In this document: piece by piece, positions 27,777 to 37,431 of the stretch
Layout: each line of letters starts with the position of its first letter
Position numbering within the stretch: the first letter of the stretch is position 1
From: Streptomyces vilmorinianum
GTDB taxonomy: Bacteria > Actinomycetota > Actinomycetes > Streptomycetales > Streptomycetaceae
DNA: 64,000 nucleotides
Assembly (NCBI RefSeq): GCF_005517195.1
Contig: NZ_CP040244.1
Location: 872,501-936,500, forward strand
Direction of reading: 5' to 3'
Position numbers and translations under genes: made by a program
The notes under the pieces: generated by a model
The model's database searches: none
What the model was told of the DNA's origin: nothing
The model's input: the letters and a program-made list of their open reading frames with translations, nothing else

Positions 27777-28095
27777 GGAAAAGGGCCCTGATGGGGGCCG
27801 AGGAGGGTCTTCGGAGGGTCTTCGAGGCCTCCAAGGCCCCTCTCGGGGCTCTTTCGCAGGTGGGGAGCCCCGTTCGCTCGATGTTTCCATCGTGTGAACG
27901 CATCCAGCGGTTCGGCGTTACCGACCGCTCTCCAGGCCAGTTCAGTAGGGGTGAACAACGCTCACCCGTACACCTTGGTTCCTTTGCACCATCATGACCT
28001 GGGTCACGTGGGCCGCGGAGTGTAGCAGAGCACTCCGGAGACCTTGTGAAGGGGCGCACGAGCGACCCCCCTGAGAGGGGTGGATACTCGGATGC

Positions 28096-29475
28096 ATGAG
28101 CACCACGGAGCGTCCCAGGATCCTCGTAGTAGGCGGTGGGTACGTAGGCCTGTACGCAGCTCGACGCATCCTCAAGAAGATGCGTTTCGGAGAGGCGACC
28201 GTCACGGTCGTCGACCCGCGCTCGTACATGACGTACCAGCCCTTCCTCCCCGAAGCCGCCGCAGGCAGCATCTCCCCGCGCCACGTCGTCGTCCCGCTGC
28301 GACGCGTCGTGCGCGGAGCCGAGGTGCTCACCGGTCGCGTCACCAGCATCGATCAGGACCGCAAGGTCGCCACGGTCGCGCCGCTCGTCGGCGAGGCCTA
28401 CGACCTGCCCTTCGACTACCTGGTCATCGCGATGGGCGCGGTCTCCCGCACCTTCCCGATCCCCGGCCTCGCCGAGCAGGGCATCGGCATGAAGGGCGTG
28501 GAGGAGGCCATCGGCCTCCGCAACCACGTCCTGGAGCAGCTGGACAAGGCTGACTCGACGACCGACGAGGAGGTCCGCCGCAAGGCGCTGACCTTCGTCT
28601 TCGTGGGCGGCGGCTTCGCCGGCGCGGAGACCATCGGCGAGGTCGAGGACATGGCCCGCGACGCGGCGAAGTACTACACCAACGTGAAGCGCGAGGACAT
28701 GCGCTTCATCCTGGTCGACGCCGCCGACAAGATCCTTCCCGAGGTGGGCCCGGAGCTGGGCCGCTGGGGCAAGGAGCACCTGGAGAGCCGCGGCATCGAG
28801 ATCTACCTCTCGACGTCGATGGACTCCTGCGTGGACGGCCACGTCGTGCTGAAGAACGGCCTCGAGGTCGACTCCAACACGATCGTGTGGACCGCCGGCG
28901 TGAAGCCCAACCCGGCGCTGGCCCGCTTCGGCCTCCCGCTCGGCCCGCGCGGCCACGTGGACGCCCAGCCGACCCTCCAGGTCACCGGCACCGACTACAT
29001 CTGGGCCGCGGGCGACAACGCCCAGGTCCCGGACGTGGCCTCCCGCAAGGCCGGTGTCGAGAACGCCTGGTGCCCGCCGAACGCCCAGCACGCGCTGCGC
29101 CAGGCCAAGGTCCTCGGCGACAACGTGGTCTCCGGCATGCGGGGCTTCCCGCAGAAGACGTACGAGCACTCCAACAAGGGTGCGGTGGCGGGTCTCGGCC
29201 TCCACAAGGGCGTCGCGATGATCGTCATGGGCAAGATGAAGATCAAGCTCAAGGGCCGGCTCGCCTGGTACATGCACCGCAGCTACCACGGCATGGCCGT
29301 GCCGACCTGGAACCGCAAGATCCGCGTCTTCGCCGACTGGACCCTGGCGATGTTCCTCAAGCGCGAGGTCGTCTCCCTGGGCGCCATCGAGTCGCCGCGT
29401 GAGGAGTTCTACGAGGCGGCCAAGCCCGCCCCGGCTCCCGCCGCTCCGGCGCAGGAGAAGGCCAAGGCCTCCTGA
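28096..29475 (+). CDS. ndh: Type II NADH dehydrogenase (NDH-2)
   Basis: This 459-aa flavoprotein has an N-terminal FAD site (ILVVGGGYVGLYAARRI), a second dinucleotide fold (FVFVGGGFAGAETIGEVED), YIWAAGDNAQVP, and a C-terminal membrane-binding region (SYHGMAVPTWNRKIRVFADW). It oxidises NADH to reduce quinone without pumping protons. A Rex-like operator upstream fits redox control. An Ala/Pro/Lys tail ends the protein, and a terminator follows. Confidence 0.93.
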   Translation: MSTTERPRILVVGGGYVGLYAARRILKKMRFGEATVTVVDPRSYMTYQPFLPEAAAGSISPRHVVVPLRRVVRGAEVLTGRVTSIDQDRKVATVAPLVGEAYDLPFDYLVIAMGAVSRTFPIPGLAEQGIGMKGVEEAIGLRNHVLEQLDKADSTTDEEVRRKALTFVFVGGGFAGAETIGEVEDMARDAAKYYTNVKREDMRFILVDAADKILPEVGPELGRWGKEHLESRGIEIYLSTSMDSCVDGHVVLKNGLEVDSNTIVWTAGVKPNPALARFGLPLGPRGHVDAQPTLQVTGTDYIWAAGDNAQVPDVASRKAGVENAWCPPNAQHALRQAKVLGDNVVSGMRGFPQKTYEHSNKGAVAGLGLHKGVAMIVMGKMKIKLKGRLAWYMHRSYHGMAVPTWNRKIRVFADWTLAMFLKREVVSLGAIESPREEFYEAAKPAPAPAAPAQEKAKAS

Positions 29476-29499
29476 CGCGCTGACGCAGTACCTCCCCGC

Positions 29500-29535
29500 A
29501 AGGGCCGTCCGCCATCCGTGGTGCGGACGGCCCTT
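29500..29535 (+). terminator. Intrinsic terminator after ndh
   Basis: A 13-bp perfect stem (AAGGGCCGTCCGC / GCGGACGGCCCTT) with a 10-nt loop lies 25 bp after the ndh stop. Confidence 0.8.
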
Positions 29536-29656
29536 CGGCATGTCCGCCCGGGTGTTTTGCCGAGTCGTTGCGCGCCGATGGGACTGTTTTCGCCTACGGA
29601 GGGTGTTTACGTGGTGACGAGCATTTCTGGGGCACGACATCACGGAGGTGTGCACC

Positions 29657-30961
29657 ATGGCCGACGCCGCGTCGCGGCTGACCACTCTCGCCGAGGAACT
29701 GCTGGGAGTGCCGCTCCCGGTCCGTCTGCGGGCCTGGGACGGCAGCGAGTCCGGGCCCGCCGGCGGCCCCGTCCTCATCGTCCGGGAGCGCCGCGCCCTG
29801 CGCCGGCTGCTGTGGAAGCCGGGCGAACTGGGCCTCGCGCGGGCCTGGGTGGCCGGTGAGATCGACGTCGAGGGGGATCTGTACGAGGTCCTGGACCGGC
29901 TCGCGGGGCTGATCTGGGAGCGCGGAGAGGAGACCAGGGGCGCCCTGGAGTCCGTACGCGACCCGAAGCTGCGGGCCGCCGCCCGCGCCCTGCTCAAGCT
30001 GGCCGGGCCCTTCCCGCCGCCGGCGCCGCCCGCCGAGGAGGTGCGCCGCCGCTCCGGCTCCCGCCACAGCAAACGCCGCGACAAGCAGGCGATCAGTCAC
30101 CACTACGACGTGGGCAACGACTTCTACGAGCTGGTCCTCGGGCCCTCGATGGTCTACTCGTGCGCGTACTGGACCGAGGGCGGCACGCTCGAGGACGCCC
30201 AGCGCGACAAGCTGGACCTCGTCGCCCGCAAGCTGAACCTGAAGAAGGGCGACCGGCTTCTCGACGTCGGCTGCGGCTGGGGCTCCATGGCCATCCACGC
30301 CGCCCGCGCGTACGGCGCCCAGGTCGTCGGCATCACCCTCTCCCGCGAACAGGCCGCCTTCGCCCGCAAGCGGATCGCCGAGGAGGGTCTGACCGACCGG
30401 ATCGAGATCCGCGTCCAGGACTACCGGGACGTCAAGGACGGCCCGTACGACGCGATTTCGTCCATCGGCATGGCCGAGCACGTCGGCGCGGTCCGCTACC
30501 GCGAGTACGCCGACACGCTGTACGCCCTCCTGAAGCCGGGCGGCCGGCTGCTCAACCACCAGATCTCCCGGCGCCCCACGCCCGACGAGGAGGCCTACGA
30601 GGTCGATACGTTCATCGACGCGTACGTCTTCCCGGACGGCGAACTGGCCCCGATGGGCCGCACGCTGACGACGCTTGAGGACGCCGGCTTCGAGGTCCGC
30701 GACGTGGAGGCGCTGCGCGAGCACTACGCGCTGACGCTGCGCCGCTGGGTGGCCAATCTGGAGGGCGACTGGAGCCGGGCCGTACGGAACACCTCGCCGG
30801 GGCGGGCGAGGATCTGGCGGCTCTACATGGCCGCCTCCGCGGTCTCCTTCGAGCGCAACCGGATCGGGGTGAACCAGTTCCTCGCGGTGCGGACGCCGGA
30901 GTCGGGGGCGTCGGGCCTCGCGTTGCGGCCCCGGGTGTGGAGCGAGTCCCAAGGGCGTTGA
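29657..30961 (+). CDS. Cyclopropane-fatty-acyl-phospholipid synthase family methyltransferase
   Basis: The ATG at 29657 has CGGAGGTG upstream. The 434-aa protein has an N-terminal lipid-binding domain and a class I SAM domain: SHHYDVGNDFYELVLG, YSCAYW, LLDVGCGWGSMAIHAA, GITLSREQ and SIGMAEHVG, with QISRRPTPDEE later. Family members add a methylene bridge (cyclopropane) or methyl group to unsaturated membrane acyl chains. It is placed next to ndh in Streptomyces; the product lipid is not predictable. Confidence 0.9.
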   Translation: MADAASRLTTLAEELLGVPLPVRLRAWDGSESGPAGGPVLIVRERRALRRLLWKPGELGLARAWVAGEIDVEGDLYEVLDRLAGLIWERGEETRGALESVRDPKLRAAARALLKLAGPFPPPAPPAEEVRRRSGSRHSKRRDKQAISHHYDVGNDFYELVLGPSMVYSCAYWTEGGTLEDAQRDKLDLVARKLNLKKGDRLLDVGCGWGSMAIHAARAYGAQVVGITLSREQAAFARKRIAEEGLTDRIEIRVQDYRDVKDGPYDAISSIGMAEHVGAVRYREYADTLYALLKPGGRLLNHQISRRPTPDEEAYEVDTFIDAYVFPDGELAPMGRTLTTLEDAGFEVRDVEALREHYALTLRRWVANLEGDWSRAVRNTSPGRARIWRLYMAASAVSFERNRIGVNQFLAVRTPESGASGLALRPRVWSESQGR

Positions 30962-30986
30962 TACGTTCGGACCTTCGGGCTCGTGG

Positions 30987-31029
30987 GGGGCGGGGCGCCG
31001 GTGTCGACCGGCGCTCCGCCCCTTTCCTT
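30987..31029 (+). terminator. Intrinsic terminator after CFA synthase gene
   Basis: A GC-rich stem (GGGGCGGGGCGCCGG against CCGGCGCTCCGCCCC, with small mismatches) with a TGTCGA loop is followed by TTTCCTTTT. Confidence 0.75.
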
Positions 31030-31094
31030 TTGCGGTCCGGATTGTCATGAATGCGCCATAGGGCGTGTTCCGGTCCATCCTGAACGGGGAATTC

Positions 31095-32318
31095 GTGAAC
31101 CGTCCCACCCGACTGCTGCTGGCCCTCGCCGCCGCCACCGGTCTGCTCACCCTCGCCGCCGTCCCGGGCAGCGCCGCCCCCGCCACCGAGGCGGCCGAGG
31201 TGGCCGCGGTCTCCACCACCGCCACCTTCAACGACCCCGGCGGCGACGCCACCGCCCAGAACCGCGTCCGCGACCACATCCGCGACCTGATCGACCAGGC
31301 TCCCGCGGGCTCCTCCATCACCGCCGGGCTCTACACCTTCACCGACGACAGCGTCACCGACGCCCTCTACGCCGCCAAGAACCGCGGCGTGAACGTCAAG
31401 ATCATCGTCGACCACACCTCCGTGACGATGACCGGCGGCGAGTACGACCGCCTGGCCACCCGCCTCGGCACCGACCGCACCCAGGGCTCCTGGGTCTACG
31501 CCTGCCCCGCGGGCCGCGGCTGCGTCGGCACCCGCCAGCTGCCCAGCGACAGCGACGGCGCCATCAACCACAACAAGTTCTACCTGTTCTCCTCCACCGG
31601 AGGAGCGGACAACGTCGTCGTGCAGACCTCGGCCAACCTGACCGGCGTCCAGCGCACCGACCTCTTCAACAACGCCGTCACCATCGTCGACGCCGGCCTC
31701 TACGGCATCTACCAGGCCTACTTCGCCGACCTGCTCTCCTACGGCACCTCGTCGACCGGCCTGAGCCACTACTACAAGACCCCGAGCAGCGGCGCGTACA
31801 AGACGTACTTCTTCCCGCGCAAGGAGGCCGCGGGCACCGAGTACAACAACGACGCCTCCACCGACACCATCAAGCTGATCCTCGACAACGTCAGCTGCTC
31901 CGGCGGCACCCAGATCCGCATGGCGGCCAACCTCTTCACCCGTGACGAGGTCGCCACCAAGCTCGTCGCCCTGAAGAACGCGGGCTGCTCCGTGATCCTC
32001 GCCCACGACGGCTACCCCGGCTCGCTGGGCGCGACCGTCGAGTCGATCATCTCCGGCAAGCTCACCCAGCGCGTCCAGTGCTACGAGGACCGCGGCACCG
32101 GCGTCGCCAAGGCCGGACTGCACTCCAAGTACCTGCTCATCGAGGGCACGTACAACGGGGCGAGCGGGCGGAAGCTGGTCTTCACCGGCAGCCACAACTA
32201 CACCTACCCGGCCCTGCGGGCCAACGACGAGACGCTGCTCAAGATCGACAACGCGGCGCTCTACGACCAGTACAAGGCGAACCACGCGCACCTGATGTCG
32301 TACTGCGCGGGCAGCTGA
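31095..32318 (+). CDS. Secreted phospholipase D-like protein (paralogue 2)
   Basis: The GTG at 31095 is chosen because it begins a clean signal peptide (NRPTRLLLALAAATGLL to GSAA); a GTG at 31065 is possible. It has PLD half-sites INHNKFYLFS near residue 158 and LHSKYLLIEG near 343. As in the first paralogue the HxKxxxxD Asp is replaced (Ser, Glu). FNDPGGDATAQNRV and TGSHNYTYPALRANDET also match. The gene is 21 kb from its paralogue in different context, so the duplication is old. Confidence 0.85.
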   Translation: MNRPTRLLLALAAATGLLTLAAVPGSAAPATEAAEVAAVSTTATFNDPGGDATAQNRVRDHIRDLIDQAPAGSSITAGLYTFTDDSVTDALYAAKNRGVNVKIIVDHTSVTMTGGEYDRLATRLGTDRTQGSWVYACPAGRGCVGTRQLPSDSDGAINHNKFYLFSSTGGADNVVVQTSANLTGVQRTDLFNNAVTIVDAGLYGIYQAYFADLLSYGTSSTGLSHYYKTPSSGAYKTYFFPRKEAAGTEYNNDASTDTIKLILDNVSCSGGTQIRMAANLFTRDEVATKLVALKNAGCSVILAHDGYPGSLGATVESIISGKLTQRVQCYEDRGTGVAKAGLHSKYLLIEGTYNGASGRKLVFTGSHNYTYPALRANDETLLKIDNAALYDQYKANHAHLMSYCAGS

Positions 32319-32336
32319 CCCCACAGGACGTACACG

Positions 32337-32369
32337 AAGGGCCGGACTCCCAGGAGGAGTCCGGCCCTT
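32337..32369. terminator. Bidirectional terminator
   Basis: A 14-bp perfect stem (AAGGGCCGGACTCC / GGAGTCCGGCCCTT) with a 5-nt loop lies between the convergent PLD-like gene and the ABC permease gene. Confidence 0.85.
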
Positions 32370-32387
32370 GTGCTGCGCCCCGCGCGC

Positions 32388-34919
32388 CTACTCGGCCTTG
32401 ATCGCGGCCAGCACGTTCAGCTTCGCCGCGCTGCGGGCCGGCCACATCGCCGCCAGAACGCCGACCAGTCCGGCCAGGACCAGGAAGATCCCGATCCGGT
32501 CCCAGGGCAGGACGAGCGCGTAGCCCGGCAGGTTGGCCTTGAGCGTCTCGCCGAGCGCCCAGCCGAGGAACGAGCCGAGACCGATGCCGACCACCGCGCC
32601 GAACAGCGAGATGACCACGGCCTCCAGACGGACCATCCGCTTGACCCGGCGCCGGTCGAGACCGATCGCCCGCAGCATGCCGATCTCCTGCTGCCGTTCG
32701 AAGACGGACATGGCGAGCGTGTTGACGACGCCGAGGACCGCGATGACCAGGGCCATCGCCAGCAGGCCGTACATGATGTTCAGCATCATGTTGATCGCGC
32801 CGCCGAAGGTGTCACGGATGTCCTTCTGGTCCATGACGACGATGGCCGGGTTGTCCCCCATCGCCCGCGCGAGCGTCTTCTCGCCCTGCGCGGAGGCGCC
32901 GCCGTCCATCGCGACGTAGATCTCCCTGATGTAGGGCTGCGGGTCGTGCGCGGAGAGGATCTTCGCGTCCACCATGACCGGCGAGACGAACTCGCTGTCC
33001 TTGAAGACCGCGCCGACCGTCAGCGAGCTCTTCTGCTTGTCGCCGAACTCGGCCGGCAGCGTGTCGCCGACCTTCCAGCCCTGCTTGGTCGCGGTCGTCT
33101 CGGCGACCGCGATCCGGCCGGTTGCGAGGGAATCGAGCGAGCCGCTCACGACGGAGAGATGGAAGAGCTGCTCGATGTCGACGGGGGTGACACCGGACGC
33201 CGAGGCGATCTGGCCCTTCAGTTCGAGCCAGCCGGCCTGCTGCGGGGAGGCGGCGATGACACCGGGGGCCTTCTCGATCGCGGCGAGCGCGGAGGGGTTC
33301 AGACTGTCGCCGGAGGCCATCTGGACCATGTAGTCGGCTTTGATGTTGTCCGTCGTCATCTTGTCCAGGGCCGCGCCGACCGTCGTCCCGAGCACCGAGA
33401 GGCCGGTGACCAGGGTCAGACCGATGGCGAGCGCGGAGGCGGTGGCGCCGGTACGGCGCGGGTTGCGGACCGCGTTCAGGCCGGCGAGCTTGCCGGAGAC
33501 CCCGAAGACGCCGACGAACAGCGGACGGATCACGGCGATCACCGGGCGGGAGAGGAGCGGGATCAGCACGATCACACCGATGAGGGTGACGAAGGCACCG
33601 CCCGCGATGAACAGCCGGCCGGTCTCGCCGCCCTCGCCCGCGCCGAGCACGATCAGGACCGCACCGAGCGCGGTGAACGCGGCGCCGATGGAGTTGCGGA
33701 CGACGAGGGACTTGGTCGTCGCGGCCGCGTGGACGCTGCTCATCGCGGCGACCGGCGGGATCTTCGCGGCGCGGCGACCGGGCAGCCAGGCGGCGAGCAT
33801 GGTGATCAGGATGCCCACGGCGAGGGCCGAGACGATCGGGGTGGTGCCGAGGACCAGCGGGCCGTCCGGCACCTTCAGCTCGAACGCGCTCATGCCCTTG
33901 CGCAGCCCGAGGGCCATCGCCACACCCAGGCCGTAGCCGACGACAGAGGCGACCAGGCCGACCACACCGGCCTCGGCGAGGACGGAGCGGGTGATCTGCT
34001 TGCGCGAGGCGCCGACGGCCCGCATCAGCGCGAGCTCCTTGGTGCGCTGCGCGACCAGCATGGTGAAGGTGTTGGAGATCAGGAAGACACCGACGAAGAG
34101 CGCGATGCCGGCGAAGCCGAGCAGCACCTGGTTGACCGCGGAGAGACCGGACTCGATCTCCTCGGCCTGCTGGTCGGCGAGCGCCTGGCCGGTCTGGGCC
34201 GTGGCGGCCTTCGGGACGACCTTCAGGACCTCGTCGAGGAGCTTGTCCGCGCTCGCGCCGGACACGGCGGTGACGGTGATGTCCTGGTAGAAACCGGGCT
34301 TCAGATACTGCTGCTGCGCCACGGCGGTGTCGAACAGGACCAGGCTGCCGCCGGCGCTGACGGCGCCGTCCTCGGTGGTGAAGACACCGGAGAGGGTGTA
34401 CTCCTTCACCGGGCCGTTGGTGGCGACCCGGACCGTGTCACCGACCTTGTAGCCGCCCTTGGCGGCGGTCTCCTTGTCGAGCGCGATCTGGCTGTCCTTC
34501 ACCGGGCCGGTGCCGGAGGTGAAGTCGTAGGCGCGGTCCTTGCCGTCCTTGCCGGGCGCGAAGTTGGTGCCCTTGTTGGACCAGCCGACGCCGATCAGCT
34601 TGCCGTCCTTGTCGGGCACGCCGGCGAAGCCGTCGACCCGACCGGACGCGGCGGCGACCCCGTCGACCTTCCCGATCCTGTCGAGGACCTCCTGGGAGAG
34701 GCCGGGCGTCGTGCGGGCGGTCTCCGGGTCAGGGTGCAGGCTGACGGCGACGGCCACGTCGTCGTAGCTCTTGGCCGACTGGCTGCGGAAGGCCTGGGAG
34801 AGGGTGTCGGTGAAGACGAGGGTGCCGGAGACGAAGGCCACGCCGAGCATGACGGCGAGCACGGTCATCAGCAGCCTGGCCTTGTGCGCGAACACATTGC
34901 GCAAGGCGGTACGGAACAT
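32388..34919 (-). CDS. FtsX/MacB-type ABC transporter permease
   Basis: This 843-aa permease has an N-terminal helix (LMTVLAVMLGVAFVSGTLVF), a MacB periplasmic-core-like domain, and an FtsX block near residues 265-395 with RTKELALMRAVGASRKQI. A second core domain and a second FtsX block near 705-843 (RQQEIGMLRAIGLDRRRV) follow. This duplicated layout is usual in actinobacteria. Such transporters move lipids, lipoproteins or peptides, or act as mechanotransmitters. The ATPase gene lies 220 bp upstream on the same strand. Confidence 0.9.
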   Translation of the reverse strand: MFRTALRNVFAHKARLLMTVLAVMLGVAFVSGTLVFTDTLSQAFRSQSAKSYDDVAVAVSLHPDPETARTTPGLSQEVLDRIGKVDGVAAASGRVDGFAGVPDKDGKLIGVGWSNKGTNFAPGKDGKDRAYDFTSGTGPVKDSQIALDKETAAKGGYKVGDTVRVATNGPVKEYTLSGVFTTEDGAVSAGGSLVLFDTAVAQQQYLKPGFYQDITVTAVSGASADKLLDEVLKVVPKAATAQTGQALADQQAEEIESGLSAVNQVLLGFAGIALFVGVFLISNTFTMLVAQRTKELALMRAVGASRKQITRSVLAEAGVVGLVASVVGYGLGVAMALGLRKGMSAFELKVPDGPLVLGTTPIVSALAVGILITMLAAWLPGRRAAKIPPVAAMSSVHAAATTKSLVVRNSIGAAFTALGAVLIVLGAGEGGETGRLFIAGGAFVTLIGVIVLIPLLSRPVIAVIRPLFVGVFGVSGKLAGLNAVRNPRRTGATASALAIGLTLVTGLSVLGTTVGAALDKMTTDNIKADYMVQMASGDSLNPSALAAIEKAPGVIAASPQQAGWLELKGQIASASGVTPVDIEQLFHLSVVSGSLDSLATGRIAVAETTATKQGWKVGDTLPAEFGDKQKSSLTVGAVFKDSEFVSPVMVDAKILSAHDPQPYIREIYVAMDGGASAQGEKTLARAMGDNPAIVVMDQKDIRDTFGGAINMMLNIMYGLLAMALVIAVLGVVNTLAMSVFERQQEIGMLRAIGLDRRRVKRMVRLEAVVISLFGAVVGIGLGSFLGWALGETLKANLPGYALVLPWDRIGIFLVLAGLVGVLAAMWPARSAAKLNVLAAIKAE

Positions 34920-35139
34920 GGTGTGAGTCCTGGAGTGTGCCCCGCCCCGACGCCTGCGGCGCGCCGGTGACGGGGGGAGGGGAAGAAGGTCGAGGTGCGA
35001 TGCCCGGCGCCGACGGCCTCGCGGTCCGACTCGGGCCGAGCCCGAGCACGGGGCGTGGCGCCGCCATCCGATCCCGGTGCCGGCCCGACCGCGTCTGCGG
35101 TCCGCGAGCCCGGGTGGGGAGCGAGGCGGCGCAGACGTC

Positions 35140-35910
35140 TCAGCTCGTGCGGCCCTTGGCGTCGAAGGCCTTCATGCGGTCGAGCACGCCGTCCGCCGTC
35201 GGGCTGAGCATCTCGTCGACGATCCGGCCGTCCGCGAGGAAGATCACCCGGTCGGCGTAGGACGCGGCGACCGGGTCGTGCGTGACCATGACGACCGTCT
35301 GCCCCAGCTCACGTACCGAATTGCGCAGGAACCCCAGCACCTCCGCGCCCGAGCGCGAGTCCAGGTTTCCGGTCGGCTCGTCGCCGAAGATGATCTCGGG
35401 GCGGGAGGCCAGCGCGCGGGCCACGGCGACGCGCTGCTGCTGGCCGCCGGAGAGCTGCGAGGGGCGGTGGCCCAGCCGGCCGGACAGGCCGATCATGTCG
35501 ATGACCTTCTCCACCCACTGCTTGTCGGGCCTACGGCCCGCGATGTCCATCGGCAGCGTGATGTTCTCCATCGCCGTCAGCGTCGGCAGCAGGTTGAACG
35601 CCTGGAAGATGAAGCCGATCTTGTCCCGGCGCAGCTGCGTGAGCTGCTTGTCCTTCAGGGTGCCCAGCTCGGTCTCGCCCAGCCGGACCGAACCGGAGCT
35701 GAAGGAGTCCAGGCCGGCGACACAGTGCATCAGGGTCGACTTGCCGGAGCCGGACGGGCCCATGATCGCGGTGAACTCGCCCTGCCGGAAGTCCACGGTG
35801 ACCCGGTCCAGGGCGACCACCTGGGTCTCGCCCTGTCCGTAGACCTTCGAGAGATCCGTGGCGCGGGCGGCCACCGCGGTGGAGCGGGGCACGGTGGGGG
35901 TGGTGGTCAC
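35140..35910 (-). CDS. ABC transporter ATP-binding protein (MacB/LolD type)
   Basis: The GTG at 35910 is chosen because AGGAG lies 8 nt upstream; a GTG at 35928 precedes that site. The ATPase shows Walker A GPSGSGKST, Q-loop FQAFNLLPTL, signature LSGGQQQRVAVARAL, Walker B IIFGDEPTGNLD and the H-loop VTHD. It pairs with the downstream permease. The 220-bp gap between them (34920-35139) holds no gene that I can see. Confidence 0.92.
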   Translation of the reverse strand: MTTTPTVPRSTAVAARATDLSKVYGQGETQVVALDRVTVDFRQGEFTAIMGPSGSGKSTLMHCVAGLDSFSSGSVRLGETELGTLKDKQLTQLRRDKIGFIFQAFNLLPTLTAMENITLPMDIAGRRPDKQWVEKVIDMIGLSGRLGHRPSQLSGGQQQRVAVARALASRPEIIFGDEPTGNLDSRSGAEVLGFLRNSVRELGQTVVMVTHDPVAASYADRVIFLADGRIVDEMLSPTADGVLDRMKAFDAKGRTS

Positions 35911-36310
35911 GAGGGCGACTCCTGTCACTGCGGGATTTCGGGAACCACTCCATCGTGTCGAGCGTTACGGGCCGGGTCGTCCGTCCACATGCCCGTTCCC
36001 GGGGCAGCCTCGAGTCGGACCGGGGGAGCCGGCTCTCCTCCTGAGGTATGACGGGATCCCTGAGACGCGGTACCCCGCGGGAGGATGCCCTCGGCGATGG
36101 GTCCCAGGCCCGTCCGAGGCGGCGAGTTTCCGTCATTCCCGTGTGCGCACCTTTGCGGGTGCGAGCCCCGTCACAGTTCGCCAGAACGGGCCCGACCTGC
36201 ACTGACGCACCCTCAGGCGTCAATAAAATAAGACAACATCGGGCCGGCGTTCGGCTGAACGGGCTAAGCCTCCCGATAGGCTCATGTGCCAACGCGGAGC
36301 CGCGCGCCAT

Positions 36311-36394
36311 GCCCGGGTGGTGGAATGCAGACACGGCGAGCTTAAACCTCGCTGGCCTTCGAAGGCCGTACCGGTTCGAGTCCGGTTCCGGGCA
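36311..36394 (+). tRNA. bldA: tRNA-Leu(UAA), bldA
   Basis: An 84-nt class II tRNA folds cleanly. The acceptor GCCCGGG pairs with TCCGGGC (36387-36393), with discriminator A. The anticodon stem GCGAG/CTCGC holds loop CTTAAAC with anticodon TAA. The long variable arm is GGCCTTCGAAGGCC and the T arm CCGGTTCGAGTCCGG. CCA is not encoded. It reads UUA, the rarest Streptomyces codon, and matches my memory of bldA, which controls aerial growth and antibiotic production. The AT-rich stretch at 36215-36240 may hold its promoter. Confidence 0.97.
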
Positions 36395-36455
36395 CAGCTC
36401 ACCCCGTCGATCGCCGGGTCTCCCTAACGATCTCGGAAAGATCCTCCCCGAGCAC

Positions 36456-36490
36456 TAGGGAGTTTCTTTTGCTTCCCTATTACTCTTGAC
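36456..36490 (+). terminator. Probable weak terminator after bldA
   Basis: TAGGGA (36456-36461) pairs with TCCCTA (36474-36479) around a T-rich loop, followed by TTACTCTTG. It would end the tRNA transcript before the Bax-inhibitor gene. Confidence 0.45.
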
Positions 36491-36524
36491 GCAAGGCCGC
36501 GCAGTGCGGCCATGGAGGAGTGAG

Positions 36525-37412
36525 ATGAGGAGCAGCAACCCGGTCTTCTCGCGACGGGGGTTCAGCCGCGACAACGGCGGCTACGCGGGCTTCAACGCGC
36601 AGCAGCCGCAGGCCGGGGGCCCCGCCGTTGGAACCAACCCGTATGCCGAGGGCGCGGCGAACCCGTACGCGACCAACCCGTACGCACAGGACACCCAGCT
36701 CGGCGCCCCGCAGCAGGTGCGCGGCAATGTGATGACGATCGACGACGTCGTGAGCCGTACGGCCATGACGCTCGGCACGGTCGTGCTCACCGCCGCCCTG
36801 TCGTGGATCGTGATGCCGGTCGACCCGGCGAACCTCGGAAAGTCGTACGCCGTCGCCATCGGCGCCGCTCTGGTGGCGTTCGTCCTGGCGATGGTGCAGT
36901 CCTTCAAGCGCAAGCCCTCGCCGGCTCTGATCCTGGCGTACGCGGCGTTCGAGGGCTTCTTCCTCGGTGTGATCTCGGCCGCGGTCTCGACCTACATCTC
37001 GCCCGGTGTGGTCGCCCAGGCGGTACTCGGCACGATGGCGGTCTTCGCCGGCGTGCTGATCGCGTACAAGATGCGCTGGATCCGCGTCACCCGCCGTTTC
37101 TACGGCTTCGTGATGGCGGCGGCGATCGGCTTCATCCTGCTGATGGCCGTGAACGCGCTCTTCTCGCTCTTCGACGGCGCCGGTGACGGCCTGGGCTTCC
37201 GCAGCGGCGGCCTCGGCATCCTCTTCGGTGTCATCGGCATCATCCTCGGTGCCTGCTTCCTCGCCCTGGACTTCAAGCAGGTCGAGGACGGCGTGACGTA
37301 CGGCGCCCCGCGCGAGGAGTCCTGGCTGGCGGCCTTCGGCCTCACCATGACCCTGGTGTGGATCTACCTGGAGATGCTGCGCGTGCTGTCGATCCTGCAG
37401 GGCAACGACTGA
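36525..37412 (+). CDS. Bax inhibitor-1/YccA-family membrane protein
   Basis: The ATG at 36525 has GGAGG 6 nt upstream. The 295-aa protein has a Gly/Asn/Pro/Tyr-rich cytoplasmic start with NPYAxxxxNPYATNPYAQ repeats, then seven transmembrane helices. The family's C-terminal part (ALDFKQVEDGV and a final helix WIYLEMLRVLSIL) is clear. Relatives act as membrane proteins with calcium-leak or protease-regulating roles; none can be assigned here. Confidence 0.88.
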   Translation: MRSSNPVFSRRGFSRDNGGYAGFNAQQPQAGGPAVGTNPYAEGAANPYATNPYAQDTQLGAPQQVRGNVMTIDDVVSRTAMTLGTVVLTAALSWIVMPVDPANLGKSYAVAIGAALVAFVLAMVQSFKRKPSPALILAYAAFEGFFLGVISAAVSTYISPGVVAQAVLGTMAVFAGVLIAYKMRWIRVTRRFYGFVMAAAIGFILLMAVNALFSLFDGAGDGLGFRSGGLGILFGVIGIILGACFLALDFKQVEDGVTYGAPREESWLAAFGLTMTLVWIYLEMLRVLSILQGND

Positions 37413-37431
37413 CGCATCGCACGCGTGTGAC

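Noticed and set aside
26749..30084. 1111-aa open frame on the minus strand
   Set aside because: It lies opposite ppx, ndh and the CFA synthase gene, all with strong motifs.
32370..34970. 866-aa plus-strand frame opposite the ABC permease
   Set aside because: Asp/Arg/Gly-rich shadow; the permease on the other strand has convincing FtsX domains.
36220..36402. Minus-strand open frame over bldA
   Set aside because: It is the complement of the tRNA and its flanks.
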